This document shows, piece by piece, positions 44,172 to 55,766 of a DNA stretch of 64,000 nt. The notes below the pieces were generated by a model. It had not been told where the DNA came from. It worked only from the letters and a program-made list of their open reading frames with translations, and searched no databases. Location: NCBI GenBank assembly GCA_037693485.1, contig CM075344.1:18622501-18686500 (forward strand), written 5' to 3'. This DNA is from Kitagawia praeruptora. Taxonomy: Eukaryota > Streptophyta > Magnoliopsida > Apiales > Apiaceae. A program made the position numbers and the translations under genes. How positions within the stretch are numbered: position 1 is the first letter of the stretch; every line of letters starts with the position of its first letter.

Positions 44172-45248
44172 CTAGCTTATAGTCCGTGCAAAGCACGGGT
44201 TACTTTTAATATTTTATAATTTATTTATAATATAATATTATAAATATTGATTTTAATATGTTATTGAAAGAATTCAAACCTTACATATTTGTATATAATA
44301 ATTTTTAGTATTAAATATAAATTAATTTGTTGTTGGCGGGAATCGAACCTTGGACCTCTGAATATAACAACTTTTAGTATTTTAGTATTGTTAAATCTAA
44401 CGGTCATGATCTATTTGAGTTGCTGATCTAACGGTGATAAGTGAGGGATAACCAAAAATGGGGATAACCAAAAATAGGGGGTAACCAACTACAAATTATA
44501 CCCCCTTTTGCTTATTATAATATATATACTCCCTCCGTCCCATTTTTATTGTCCATCTATCAAAATCCACCTTTTATTCAATCATGTCAATTAAACTCAT
44601 AGTTACCAAATAATTGTATTGTTTCTAATAAAAGTTAACATAATTAACACATAATATACCTTATTAATTAAATGTGGACAATTATTTTGGGACAAAGAAA
44701 ATAGGAAATAGTGGACAATAAAAGTGGGACGGAGGGAGTAGTATAGTATTTTAGTATTGTTAAATCTAACGGTCATGATCTATTTGAGTTGCTGATCTAA
44801 CGGTGATAAGTGAGGGATAACCAAAAATGGGGATAACCAAAAATAGGGGGTAACCAACTACAAATTATACCCCATTTTACTTATTATAATATAGTACTAG
44901 CTTATAGCCCGTGCAAAGCACGGGTTACTTTTAATATTTTATAATTTATTTATAATATAATATTATAAATATTGATTTTAATATGTTATTGAAAGAATTC
45001 AAACCTTACATATTTGTATATAATAACTTTTAGTATTAATTATAAATTAATATGTTGTTGGCGGGAATCGAACCTTGGACCTTCTGCATATAACAACTTT
45101 TAGTATTTTAGTATTGTTAAATCTAACGGTCATGATCTATTTGAGTTGCTGATCTAACGGTGATAAGTGAGGGATAACCAAAAATGGGGATAACCAAAAA
45201 TAGGGGGTAACCAACTACAAATTAAACCCCCTTTTGCTTATTATAAGA
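44172..45248 (-). mobile_element. Helitron-like short elements, partly tandem
   Basis: On the minus strand the unit at 44897-45248 (352 bp) starts TCTTATAATAAGC, ends with a CCCGTGC...GCACGGG hairpin followed by ATAAGCTAG, and sits between A and T, as Helitrons do. A second unit (44172 to ~44524) has the same hairpin end. About 150 bp of its 5' half is repeated at 44744-44894. The shared interior holds AACCAAAAATGGGGATAACC. Non-coding, therefore non-autonomous. Confidence 0.7.
44529..44738. mobile_element. Stowaway-like MITE, 210 bp
   Basis: Ends CTCCCTCCGTCCCA / TGGGACGGAGGGAG with TA on both flanks (44527-44528, 44739-44740). Lies within the Helitron-like cluster. Confidence 0.87.
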
Positions 45249-45731
45249 TAGTATAGAAGTATACATAAGAGCCCGCGGGGACTTTATAAAAGTCAATGGA
45301 TGCTTTGCTATATAGTAAGGATACTAATTTATGTAATTACCAATAATGCAGATGTTGTGTGTCATGCACTAAGCAAACACTTGACGTGCATCTATACGTC
45401 ACTTTGATAAATAAAATAAAAAATCAAGCGAGGTGTTATTTCAATATCAATTACGGAGTAGAAAACATATAAGGCTGAAAAGGTAATTTACTAGTCAAAT
45501 ACAATTATAAATAAAATTATCCATAGTGTTTTTACAAAAAAGAAATTTTAGCTAGATAAACTATAAAAAAATGTTATAAAAAATGTTGTGTTTCAAAATT
45601 AGTAACAAAAGATATTACCGAAATAGAAGGAAAAAATAGTAATAATAGAGAGAAGAAAGCAAGGAGGCAGTAGCTAAATAAAATGTTGGGGTGGTATGAT
45701 ACTGAGATTGATGAAATAGTTGCAGGTATAA
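45249..45731. other. Duplicated NLR-upstream DNA
   Basis: No gene. 45285-45460 is paralogous to 50690-50842 plus 55336-55420 (AAAAGTCAATGGATGCTT, CACTTGACGTG, CAAGC.AGGTG). It lacks the hAT element inserted in that copy. 45590-45731 matches 43735-43920. Confidence 0.65.
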
Positions 45732-45809
45732 GAGCATCTCCAATGGCGTTAGCTCTCTCTGAAAAATAGCCGTTAGTGGCCTTCTTTGTCCTACTGGTAA
45801 CGTTGACCG

Positions 45810-48800
45810 GCGGATCGCCGGAAAATCATAGAATTATCAGCTTAGTCGTAGCCTCCTATCTTGCATTGCCTGCATTTTGCCTGTTTGTCGCATTTCTTTT
45901 TCGCATTTCTCGGCCTGCATTTCGTAAGCATTAGTCTTCCCTGTCTTTCCCGTCTCTTCTTTTCCATCTTTTCTTCTCCTTCCATCACCTCCATACCTCC
46001 ATTCCTAAGCATAAGCCTCCCTCCTTCATCCCTTCGACACCCTCCTCAACCTCCACCATCACTTCAACCCCAGCCACCACGCCCCCAGCCCCAACATCTC
46101 ACGCTTCTCTCCCCCGCCCCTCTCTCCATTCATTCCTTCGTCATCGGTAAGATATTCAAATCTTCGCTAAACCAAACCCAAAACTAATCTAAACCCATCG
46201 CCATCTCCATTCCCGGGTATCCCCATCCTCAACTTCCAACCTCTCCTCCCCCACTGCCCCCCTAGTCTCCGTTCTAGCCTCCCTCCTTAGCGTTTTCTTC
46301 AATTACCTTCCTATTTTTGTATGTGTTTTGTTATCTGTTTTAGTCCCCGCCTGTATATCTTTGTTTAACCATCTCCTGCATCTCTTCCGTCCGTAGAACA
46401 TTCTGTTATCTCGTATCATTCTGTTATCTCGTTCGTTTCCCCCCCCCCTGCATCTGTCTGGTAGCTGTCGGTTTTTGGGTTTTTTTTTGCTGCTTGGTTT
46501 GTGTATCTTCCTTGTGTTCACCTCTTATTATGCTCTGTTTTTACCTTGAATCGACCCTGTCTAATTTAATTCAATTCTGTATTGATTTCATTTAATTTCA
46601 TTTGTATTTTTATTTCTATATTTAATTCGGTCCTACTTTATTTTATTTGTATTTTCCCTACTTTAGGTAATATTCCATTTTATTTTTATTATTATATTTT
46701 TATTTTTATTTTGACGATGTCGCGTACTTTGCGTGTAGGCAGTTTGAATTTAGGTACCTTAACGGGCAAATTTCTGGAGCTGGTTGACGTGCTGAAGAAG
46801 CGAAGAGTGGATGTGGCTTGTATTCAAGAGACAAGATGGAAAGGAGCTCACTCCAGAGAAGCGAACGGGTATAAGCTGTGGTACTCAGGCCTTGCCAACT
46901 CCAAGAACGGAGTGGGTATTCTGTTGACAAAGGATCTTAAAGATAACGTCGTGGAAGTGAAGAGATGCAGCGACAGGATCATGTCCGTCAAGGTCGTGGT
47001 CGGGGAGAAGGTGGTGAACGTGGTGTGTGCGTATGCCCCTCAAGTCGGTTTGGGCGATGCAGAGAAGGAGGCTTTCTGGGTTTGTTTAGATGAGCTGGTC
47101 GGGAGTATTCCTGACGACCAATTTGTAATGATGGGTGGCGATTTCAATGGTCACATTGGAGTAAGGTCAGATGGCTATCCCAGCGCGCATAGGGGTTTTG
47201 GCTTCGGGACAAGGAATGTCGGTGGATCCGCGTTGTTGGATTTTGCTACGGCCCATGAGTTGGTAATTGTGAATTCTGTTTTTCAGAAGAGGGAAGAGCA
47301 CCTCATCACATTTAGTAGCGGGGGGCGCAACACTCAAATAGATTACCTACTTGTGCGCAGTCGGGATGTTAGGGAGTGTGTGGATTGCAAGGTGTTCCGA
47401 AGTGAGGCGTGTGCATCTCAGCACCGGCTGTTGGCCATGGATCTAGTCATGGGGGGTCGAGTTGCTCGCAGGTTGAGAGAGTTTAGACCTAGAATCCTTT
47501 GGAAGGATCTGAAGGAAGAGAAGGCGGCCGTATTCAGGGAGTCTCTATCCAACGAAGGCTGTTTTGCGCGTGGTGGAGATGCTAACAGTAGGTGGACCAA
47601 CGTGGCGAAGGTTATTCGGTTGGTGGGCGAGAAAGTGGTGGGGGTTTCCTCAGGAAGGTTCAGTGGTCATAAGGAATCGTGGTGGTGGAACGAGGAGGTG
47701 CAAAAGAAAGTTAAGGCTAAACTTGCGCTCTTTAAAGAGCTTTTGTTCATGTGTGCAGGAGCGGAGAAGACTCTGAAGATGGAAGCGTACAAGGTGGCGA
47801 GACGAGAGGCAAAAAAGGCCGTGGCGAAAGCCAAAGAGGAAGCCTATGAGGGGCTGTACAAGCGGCTAGATACCAAGGAAGGAGCGAATGCTATCTTTAA
47901 ACTAGCCAAAGCTAGGGAGAGAGGGCGACGCGACCTGGGTTCTGTTAAGTTTGTTAAGGATGATTCAGGCCAGGTGTTATTGAATGAAGAGGCTATCAAG
48001 GAGAGGTGGAGCTCGTATTTCCATTCCCTTTTCAATGAGCCTAGGAGGAGTGTTTCGGGTGTGGAGCTGGAGGTCCCTCCCTCGTCGGTGCTTTCTATCG
48101 GTTCCTGTGAGCGTATCAGCAAGGAGGAAGTCAAGGGTGCCCTGCTTAAAATGGCCAGAGGGAAGGCGGTTGGCCCAGATCAGATCCCAATCGAGGTGTG
48201 GCTTTGTCTGGGTGAGGTTGGCGTTCAATGGCTAACAGATTTGTTCAATGATATCCTCTTGGGTGATGAGATGCCTACTGAATGGAGACTTAGTTTCGTG
48301 GTCCCTTTTTTCAAGAACAAAGGCGATGCCCAGAGTTGTAGTAACTACAGGGGCATTAAATTACTCTGTCATACTATGAAACTTTGGGAGAGAGTGGTTG
48401 AAAGCCGGATAAGAAGAGAAATTGTAATCTCAGAGAATCAATTTGGCTTTATGCCGGGAAGATCAACGACCGAGGCCATCCATCTAGTCAGACGCCTTAT
48501 GGAGAAGTTCAGGGAGCGTCGCAGAGATCTCCATATGGTGTTCATTGATCTTGAGAAGGCGTATGATAGCATCCCACGAGAAGCTATTTGGAAGAGCCTT
48601 TCAGAGAGGGGAGTATCGTCATCTTACGTTAGGGCGATTCAAGACATGTACTCCCAAGCTAGTTCTTGCGTCCGGACCCCAGTAGGTGACTCTCGCTTTT
48701 TCCCTGTTGAGATAGGGCTTCATCAGGGATCGGCCCTTAGCCCTCTTCTTTTCGCCCTTATCCTAGATGTCATGTCGCGAGAGATCCAAGATTCCGTCCC

Positions 48801-50075
48801 TTGGTGCATGCTCTTCGCCGATGATATCGTGTTAGTGGCAGAGTCGAGGGGGGAGGTTAACGAGAAGTTGGAACTTTGGAGATCTACTTTGGAGTCCCAA
48901 GGATTACGTTTGAGCCGGTCTAAAACCGAATACCTCTGGTGTAACTTCAGTGGTGAGGAGAGAGAGGGAGGAGTAGTAGTTAAGATCCTAGATCAGATCG
49001 TACCTAGTACGGAAAAGTTCAAGTATCTAGGGTCGATCATTCAGAAGGAGGGTGAGGTTGCAGACGATGTCAAACATCGTATCAAGGCTGGGTGGTTAAG
49101 GTGGAGGGCAGCGTCAGGGGTGATGTGCGACAAGAAGGTCCCTTTAAAGTTGAAAGGGAAATTCTATAGAGCGGCAATCCGGCCAGCGATGCTATATGGT
49201 TCAGAATGTTGGGCGGCAAAGAAGGACAATGAAAGGAAGCTGGAAGCGGCTGAAATGAGGATGTTGCGGTGGTCGTGTGGACGCACGATGTTAGATAGAA
49301 TTCCGAATGGGGTGTTTAGGAGCGAGCTTGAAGTGGCGCCTCTTTCTGCGAAAGTCAGGGAAGGGAGGTTGAGATGGTTCGGCCACGTCCGTAGGAGGTT
49401 GGCTGGAGCCCCAGTGAGGAGGGTAGAGAGTCTGTCGGTAGATGGGGTGAGGAGGAGAGGCAGACCGAGGAGGTCGTGGGAAGAACAGCTTAAGTTGGAT
49501 CTGAAGGCCCTGAACTTGAATGAGACCATGTCAGCTGATAGGTGCGCATGGAGGCGGCAGATCAGAGTGGTCGATTCCCTTTTAGGGAGTGGCTCCGTTG
49601 TGGAGAGCCTCAGAGTTGGTTTGTCTCGATTAGCTTTAGCTTAGAAGTCCAGCTTTTTAGTTTAGCATTTTTCGTTTATTGTCTTCTGATTGCCTTGGAC
49701 CGGTATAGTCTTGTTTGACTAGGTTGGTCTGGTCTGCTGTTGTTTGCGTTTGGTGTATTTTACAGGGGACCCGGAGATATTCTCTCAAGTTGAAAAAAAA
49801 AAAAAAAAAAAAAAAATTGGAGAGCGCCAGGACCTCATTATCAGAGTATCAGAATTCCAAACAGGCGGGTAGGTCTCATGTGGAGAATGCCATGGGCTCA
49901 GGTATTGCTTTAAACATTCTCGTACTTTTAAGATTAATGTGTCTTCATCACCCACCGTATCTATCGTGCACATAGCCGGGGGTCTTCACGGAAACAGCCT
50001 CCCCGCCTTAAAAAGCGGGGGCATGGCCTGCGTACAACTTACCCTCCCCAGACCCTGCTCTGAGCGGGATATACT
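45810..50075 (+). mobile_element. RTE-clade LINE, apparently full length
   Basis: Pyrimidine-rich 5' region (45850-46500), one long ORF, a 3' region with an A run (49792-49816), a conserved tail (GGGGTCTTCACGGAAACAG, CCTCCCCAGACCCTGCTC) and a terminal TTTGG repeat (about 50080-50100). Limits are approximate; I could not identify the target duplication. Confidence 0.75.
46717..49644 (+). CDS. RTE LINE endonuclease/reverse transcriptase, 975 aa
   Basis: Start chosen at ATG 46717 (MSRTLRVGSLNLGTL...). The frame is open upstream to an ATG at 46582, but that part is hydrophobic simple sequence. The N-terminal apurinic-type endonuclease has RVGSLNLGTLTGK, IQETRWKG, CAYAPQVG, GGDFNGHIG and SQHRLLAMD. 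RT domain: PFFKNKGDAQSCSNYRGIKLL, ENQFGFMPGRSTTEAI, FIDLEKAYDS, GLHQGSALSPLLF and the catalytic FADDIVLVA. The C-terminal region includes YLGSIIQKEG and RLRWFGHVRRR. The sequence resembles plant RTE ORFs often annotated as 'craniofacial development protein 2-like'. No stop or frameshift, so possibly active. Confidence 0.92.
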   Translation: MSRTLRVGSLNLGTLTGKFLELVDVLKKRRVDVACIQETRWKGAHSREANGYKLWYSGLANSKNGVGILLTKDLKDNVVEVKRCSDRIMSVKVVVGEKVVNVVCAYAPQVGLGDAEKEAFWVCLDELVGSIPDDQFVMMGGDFNGHIGVRSDGYPSAHRGFGFGTRNVGGSALLDFATAHELVIVNSVFQKREEHLITFSSGGRNTQIDYLLVRSRDVRECVDCKVFRSEACASQHRLLAMDLVMGGRVARRLREFRPRILWKDLKEEKAAVFRESLSNEGCFARGGDANSRWTNVAKVIRLVGEKVVGVSSGRFSGHKESWWWNEEVQKKVKAKLALFKELLFMCAGAEKTLKMEAYKVARREAKKAVAKAKEEAYEGLYKRLDTKEGANAIFKLAKARERGRRDLGSVKFVKDDSGQVLLNEEAIKERWSSYFHSLFNEPRRSVSGVELEVPPSSVLSIGSCERISKEEVKGALLKMARGKAVGPDQIPIEVWLCLGEVGVQWLTDLFNDILLGDEMPTEWRLSFVVPFFKNKGDAQSCSNYRGIKLLCHTMKLWERVVESRIRREIVISENQFGFMPGRSTTEAIHLVRRLMEKFRERRRDLHMVFIDLEKAYDSIPREAIWKSLSERGVSSSYVRAIQDMYSQASSCVRTPVGDSRFFPVEIGLHQGSALSPLLFALILDVMSREIQDSVPWCMLFADDIVLVAESRGEVNEKLELWRSTLESQGLRLSRSKTEYLWCNFSGEEREGGVVVKILDQIVPSTEKFKYLGSIIQKEGEVADDVKHRIKAGWLRWRAASGVMCDKKVPLKLKGKFYRAAIRPAMLYGSECWAAKKDNERKLEAAEMRMLRWSCGRTMLDRIPNGVFRSELEVAPLSAKVREGRLRWFGHVRRRLAGAPVRRVESLSVDGVRRRGRPRRSWEEQLKLDLKALNLNETMSADRCAWRRQIRVVDSLLGSGSVVESLRVGLSRLALA

Positions 50076-50478
50076 GGGTATGTTTGGTTTGGTTTGGTTT
50101 ATAAAAAATATTGATTATGTAAAATTTGTCGAACCTGTAAGACATTGTGTTTCGAGGGTATTGGCTATAATGATTGGCTATATTTTAAAAATGGTATGTT
50201 ATTAATATTTCAAGTTGTTATTAATGGAATATATAATTTTAATATAGAAATAAGTGATGTGACAATTCATTACAGGTCTCTAGAGGTTCGACAAATATAG
50301 CCAACATCAAGATATTATCTATAATTATAGATAACAGTTTTGTCCCATTGGAGTGTAAATTTTTTTACACATTCTTTATCATTTTTATTTATGGTAATTA
50401 ATTTTAAAATTTACCTAAGGGGTCTCTCCCATTGGAGATGCTCTAACATGCAATAGAGTACTAGTAATGCTTATACAA

Positions 50479-50673
50479 GAGTAATGTTAGGTGCACAGAA
50501 TTGGCTACATAATTTTTTTACAGAATGAGTTGGATTCCACTAATGTAGATGTTTATAATTGATTGCTATTGATGTGAATGCAGGGGACCCATTAAATTAA
50601 AGCCAATTAAATTATGACATTTACTATTCTGTGAAACTTTTTGTGAAAGTTTCTGTAAGTCTAGTATTTTCCC
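50479..50673. mobile_element. Probable MITE, ~195 bp
   Basis: Imperfect inverted ends GAGTAATGTTAGGTGCACAGAA / TTCTGTAAGTCTAGTATTTTCCC, similar to the 191-bp MITE family. No clear target duplication, so the limits are tentative. Confidence 0.5.
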
Positions 50674-52426
50674 TTACAATATTATTAGTTGAACAGCGTG
50701 GAGAGTGTAAAAAGTCAATGGATGCTTAGCTATAACATAAGTATAATATTACTCCGTAATTCATAATTAGAAAAAAGTCAATGAATTATGAATTCATAAT
50801 TCATAATTAGCAATAATGCAAATGTTTTGCGTCATTCATCACTAGGGATGGCAACGGGTTGGATCGGGTTGGATATCTGTGATATCCAAATCCAAACCCG
50901 AATCTGAAATCCAAATCCAAACCCGATCCAAATCCAATTGGATCTGAAAATTCAAAATCCAAACCCGATCCATCGGGTTTGGATCGGGTTCGGGTTTATC
51001 CAAACCCGAATTTTGAATTCTTATAAATAAGTAGGAATATTTTTTTAAAGCCAAATTTCATAAAATTTAAAATTACAACTAGAATAAATAAAAATAAATT
51101 ACAACCGAATTAAATTTCAGATTCCAGATCATTGGAAAATTTCAGTCCAAGTTACACCACTCTAAATATCCACTATTCAGGAACATAAAAATGAAAATAC
51201 AACCAGAGACAAATATTAGACTAGCAGTAGCTCCTATAAGTCCTAACTTCTGAAATTGACATTGTTTGATCCGAAGCACCAGCCACCAGAACTTTTATCA
51301 ACCTGCAATATTTGATTAAAAATACCAGACATTAGTAAAAATTTCTTTATTAGGTAGATAGTGTCCACTGCGTTCACTTGGAGTTCCATCCCTTGTTCCA
51401 TCTACAAGTTCAGCCATATAATCCAATTCTATTGATCGAGGGAAATGTTAGTTATCACATGAAGTTAAAATACCAGAAACAAGTCATCATCATGTCCAAT
51501 CAGTAAAAATGCAGTATAAAGACTTACTGATAAATAAATCCCCCCAAAGCTACATATATGAACTATTGAACTCCATATGTAAGATATACATGCGCATGTT
51601 AAGGCTTTTCTGCAGTATCAGTTTCAATCAAGTATAACAAAAGAATCATCAAAGCACCAACTTAACTTTTGTCTGTGAAAATCTGAACTTCGTGAACAAA
51701 GTTGAAAATTAAAAGAAATTCATATTTATATTTTGTGTATTGTTCCAGCCATTAAAAGAGTCTGTTTTTCTCTAGTATCAGCTTTGAATTCAAGAACACT
51801 AAAAGAAACATCAAAGCGAACTCCTGTTTGTGCTAACTTTGTGAACAATGTTATATAAAGAACTTAAATGAAATTTAGATTTTATCTTCTTCTATCCATA
51901 TAACTCTTGACAAAATTATAAGATATTTCCCTTGACAACATGAAAAGAGTCAGTTTCGTCTTCATTCTAAGTGGTATTTCAAATCCTAAAAATTTAAATT
52001 TCTAATAACAATTCGTTGGACTCGAAAGATAACATACATCTTGGCACTCACAAAGAGTGTAGTTTGCAGGCATCAAAATTAAAATTCCTCGAAATCTAAA
52101 GAATTTACAAGAACAAATTATACGATCACACAAACAGGCAAAGAGAAATCAACAGCATTTCTGCAAATGTACAATGATCAAAATACAAAGATACAAGTAA
52201 GAAGTCCTAACAAACCATAGGCACATTAATTAAATCAACAGATGCAGTACCTTAATTCAGCCATCTGCACTTTAATGGTTCATAGCTCCCGAGTTAAACA
52301 CGAATCTTCCACCTCCATGTCATTATAGATAGTTGCGTATCCTAGAGATGTCTCACCTATTCATTGATTATATAACACCAACTGATTACTAAAATAGAAA
52401 ATAAAATAGAAATTACCGAAATTACA

Positions 52427-54534
52427 TTAATTGTTTATACCTTTCATTTCAGCAGCCCACAACCAACTTTGAGCGCACATTAGTGCTTCTATTGTTTTTG
52501 GATGGAGTCTATTACGATGAGGACTCACCAATCTGCCGCTGGAGCTAAAGGCCGACTCAGATGCAACGCTTGATGCCGGAACAGCTAAGAAATCTCGAGC
52601 CATGAGTTGCAAAGTTGGATACTTAGGTGCATTCGCCTTCCACCAATTTAAGACATCAAAACCTTCAATTTTAGGCAAAACATCCTCATCCAAGTAATGA
52701 TCTAACTCTGATTTTAGATAGTCGACTCTTTTACGCTTCTTAGTGCTAATGAATAGATCATATTGCGATGCATTTTCAGAAGTACCTACGGAGCCATTAG
52801 AATTGGAATCACCATTTCCCTCTTTACTTGCAATCTGACTCTCATGGTATTCTCGAAGCAAAGAATAGCAAAGATCTCGAATATTATCAACTTTAACCTT
52901 TGAACGATCTCCAAATATCTTCTCAAAATAGAACTCCAATACCTCCAGCTTGTACCTAGGATCTAAAACCGCGGAAACTCCTACAACACCATGCATCACA
53001 TCCCAATACTTTTCAAATTTTATCAACATTTTTTCCGCCATTATTTGTATCACCAAATCTGAACTTCCACGCCAATCTGTGATGGCTAGTTGAATCTCAC
53101 AGATATTAATAAAAGCTAGATTAGCAGTAGGATATTTCGTACCAGAAAAAACCTCAGTCGCCTTATAAAAAGATTTCAACCTCCCACAAACATTTAGAGC
53201 GAACTCCCACTCTTCTTTTGAAGGCTTATATTTAGCATATTTAGTATCTCTTGTAGCCAACCGATTAAAAACATCTTCATACAACAAAGCTGTTTCAAGC
53301 ATCAAGTACGTAGAATTCCACCTTGTTGCACAATCAAGTCCTAATTTCTTCGTACTTGTATTACGCAACTGCCGGGCTGTTTCTTCAAATTTCTCCTCCC
53401 TTTTTGGTGTTGCTGTCCAATAAGCCACAGAATCTCGTATTTTTTCAACTCCAATTTTTATGACATCCAGCCCATCTTTAACAATCAGATTCAGAATGTG
53501 TGCAGAACAGCGCATATGAAACAAACTTCCACCTGCTAAAAGTGTTGAACTGTCCAACTTCTGTAATAGAACTTCAATCATGGCATCATTAGTGGTACAA
53601 TTATCTACTGTGAGACAAGAAACCTTCCTATCCAAATTCCAATCCATTAAACATTCCAGTACATTTTCGGAAAGAACATCTTTGGTGTGTGGACAAGGCA
53701 CATAAATAAACCTAAAAAGGAAAAAATAAAACAAGGAACAATGATGGGAATAATATACTCGTAACCTTAAAATAAGCTACCAGAAATAAAAACAAAACAA
53801 GGAAAATTTATATACCTCATAATGCAACTTTGTAAATTCCATGAATCATCAATAAAATGTGCTGTGATTGCCATATATCCTTTTTTTTGGCTGCTTGCAG
53901 TCCACATGTCAGTTGTAACAGCTACCCGGCTTGCAATACTCTCCAAATATTTTGTTGTCTTCATCTTCTCGAATTCATAAATCTGAAAAATCTCATTTTT
54001 TATTGTATTCCTACACGGCACTTTGAAGAGTGGTTGAAGTTGTGCCGAATACCTCTTAAATCCAATATGGTCCACCATACTAAGAGGATATTCATGCATA
54101 ATGATCATTTTAGCAAGCTCCTTCTTCGATGCCTCATGACTGAAACTGTAAGAGGATAATTCTGGATTATTTTTTTGAAAATTACCTGCCAACAGTTTTT
54201 GCCTTATAGTCTCTTGGGTCTTCTTGCTATGTTTCTTAACGTAGTGATTCTTCAAATGTGTTGTCCCGCTGCCCGAAGCACCTTGCATTTCACGCTTACA
54301 ATATTTGCAAATAGCTTTTACTTTTCCATCAATAGTCAGCCTATCGAAGTGCAACCAAACTTCACTTTTCAACCTTCCATTAATAGCAGTGTCATTACTG
54401 GCATCATCAACAACTAATATTACTTCAGGTTCACCATCAGGGGTTGAATTGCTATCTTTATAGGCTGATTGTAACTCAGGTGTTGATGAAGGCCCGGAAG
54501 GTGTTGATAAATTGGGAACTGGCTCTGAAGACAT
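52427..54534 (-). CDS. hAT transposase, BED zinc finger (RICESLEEPER-like), 667 aa
   Basis: Exon 1 54534-53816, intron 53815-53712 (ATGAG|GTATAT ... CTTTTTAG|GTTTATT), exon 2 53711-52427. The exons total 2004 bases, exactly 668 codons with stop, in frame. Residues ~57-105 form a BED finger (C76, C79, H97, H102). The RNase-H-like transposase core has D209 in TTDMWTASSQKKGYMAITAHF, D276 in CLTVDNCTTND and E625 in ASESAFSSSGRLVSP. The C-terminal hAT dimerisation region (YPTLQLMARDFLAVPASSVASE...) is complete. All three catalytic acids are present. It most resembles plant RICESLEEPER/Tam3-Ac-type transposases. A domesticated role is unlikely because it sits between intact transposon ends. Confidence 0.94.
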
Positions 54535-55047
54535 GGCTGCAAAACAAAAACGTATGAATAAATTACAATTTACACATAATCAAAATCGAATCTAGGGTAC
54601 ATATAATCAAAATCGAATCTAGGGTACACAACTACACATATTCCAAATTGAATCTAGGGTACACATAATCAAAATCGAATATATATGGAAGAATATAAAC
54701 TACAAGTCTACAATTGAATATGAATATATGTGGAAGAATATAAACTACAAGTCTACAATCGAATATGGATATATATGGAAGAATATAAACTACAATCTGA
54801 AAAATCGAATATGAATCAATGATTAGAATACCTATAGTGTCGTGACTTCGTGAGTAGTGACTTCGTATTCGTCTTCGTCTTCGTCTTCGTGTAATTCGCC
54901 GCAGAGAGCAGTCGAGTAGAGAGGCGTGAAAGTTGAAACTGTGTCTGTGAGTAGTGAGTAACTGAGTATTAGGTTTAGTGTAAATGGGCTGGGCCTGGAC
55001 CGCCTGGTGTAGCTAGTAACGTGTATTTATTTTTAAGGAATAAATAT

Positions 55048-55048
55048 T

Positions 55049-55094
<46 letters not shown>
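55048..55094. repeat. TA microsatellite
   Basis: Almost pure (TA)n inside the right end of the hAT element. Confidence 0.9.
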
Positions 55095-55100
<6 letters not shown>

Positions 55101-55445
55101 CGGGTTTTTTTCGGGTTTCGGGTTTGGATCGGGTTTGGATCGGGTTTATGGATTTCGGGTTTGGATCGGGTTGGATATGGCTAATATCCAAATCCAAATC
55201 CAAACTCTTTCGGGTCTAAAAATCAAATCCAAATCCAAATCCAAATCCAAAAAATCGGGTTCGGTAAGATCCAATCGGGTCGAATTGGATCGAGTATCCA
55301 TCGGATCGGTTTTTTTTGCCATCCCTATTCATCACACACACACTTGACGTGGATCACTGGATCCAGAGGTCACATCGCTTCCTTTCTAAACAAAAAGTCC
55401 AAGCAAGGTGAACACTCATTATCACGTTACGTTTTTTTTGTTATA

Positions 55446-55766
55446 CTCCCTCCGTCCCATTTTATGTGACCCTCTTTCCTTTTTGGGATGTCCCAAAAAG
55501 AATAAACTTATAAAACTTTCCAAAAATAGTAAACTTTTTACAACATAAAACACTATTACACCCACTACTTTCCTCCACTATCTCAATTTTATTATTAAAT
55601 ACTCACTATTACACCCACTACTTTACTCCACTATCTCAAATCTTTTATTAAATATTAATAGGTCCCACCACTTTACCCACTTTTCAACTAATTATACTCT
55701 TTTTTACTATCTTTTCTTAATCTCCGTGAAAGTCAAACTGACTCATATAAAATGGGACGGAGGTAG
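55446..55766. mobile_element. Stowaway-like MITE, ~321 bp
   Basis: CTCCCTCCGTCCCATTTTAT / AAAATGGGACGGAGGTAG ends with flanking TA (55444-55445, 55767-55768). Same internal words (CTATCTCAAAT, GGTCCCACCACTTTACCCAC) as the 13506-13806 element in the opposite orientation. Confidence 0.87.

Larger units (their letters stand above)
45732..50443. mobile_element. Tourist-like MITE carrying a LINE insertion
   Basis: Outer inverted ends GAGCATCTCCAATGG / CCATTGGAGATGCTC, flanked by TAA (45729-45731 and 50444-50446). Three-base TAA/TTA duplications and such ends are typical of PIF/Harbinger-related MITEs. The MITE arms are about 45732-45800 and 50075-50443. The LINE occupies the middle. The exact LINE 5' junction is not visible to me. 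Confidence 0.75.
50843..55327 (-). mobile_element. hAT transposon, 4485 bp, structurally complete
   Basis: Perfect 12-bp inverted ends TAGGGATGGCAA / TTGCCATCCCTA with 8-bp target duplication TTCATCAC (50835-50842 and 55328-55335). Both subterminal regions carry arrays of AATCCAAACCCGA / TCGGGTTTGGAT repeats (50860-51010 and 55100-55310), likely transposase-binding sites. The interior encodes a two-exon transposase on the minus strand with no defect. Non-coding parts: 51010-52426 and 54535-55100, the latter with a TA microsatellite (about 55048-55094). Confidence 0.95.

Noticed and set aside
46582..46716. Hydrophobic N-terminal extension (signal peptide) on the LINE protein
   Set aside because: It comes from T-rich simple sequence upstream of the canonical endonuclease start; chance open frame.
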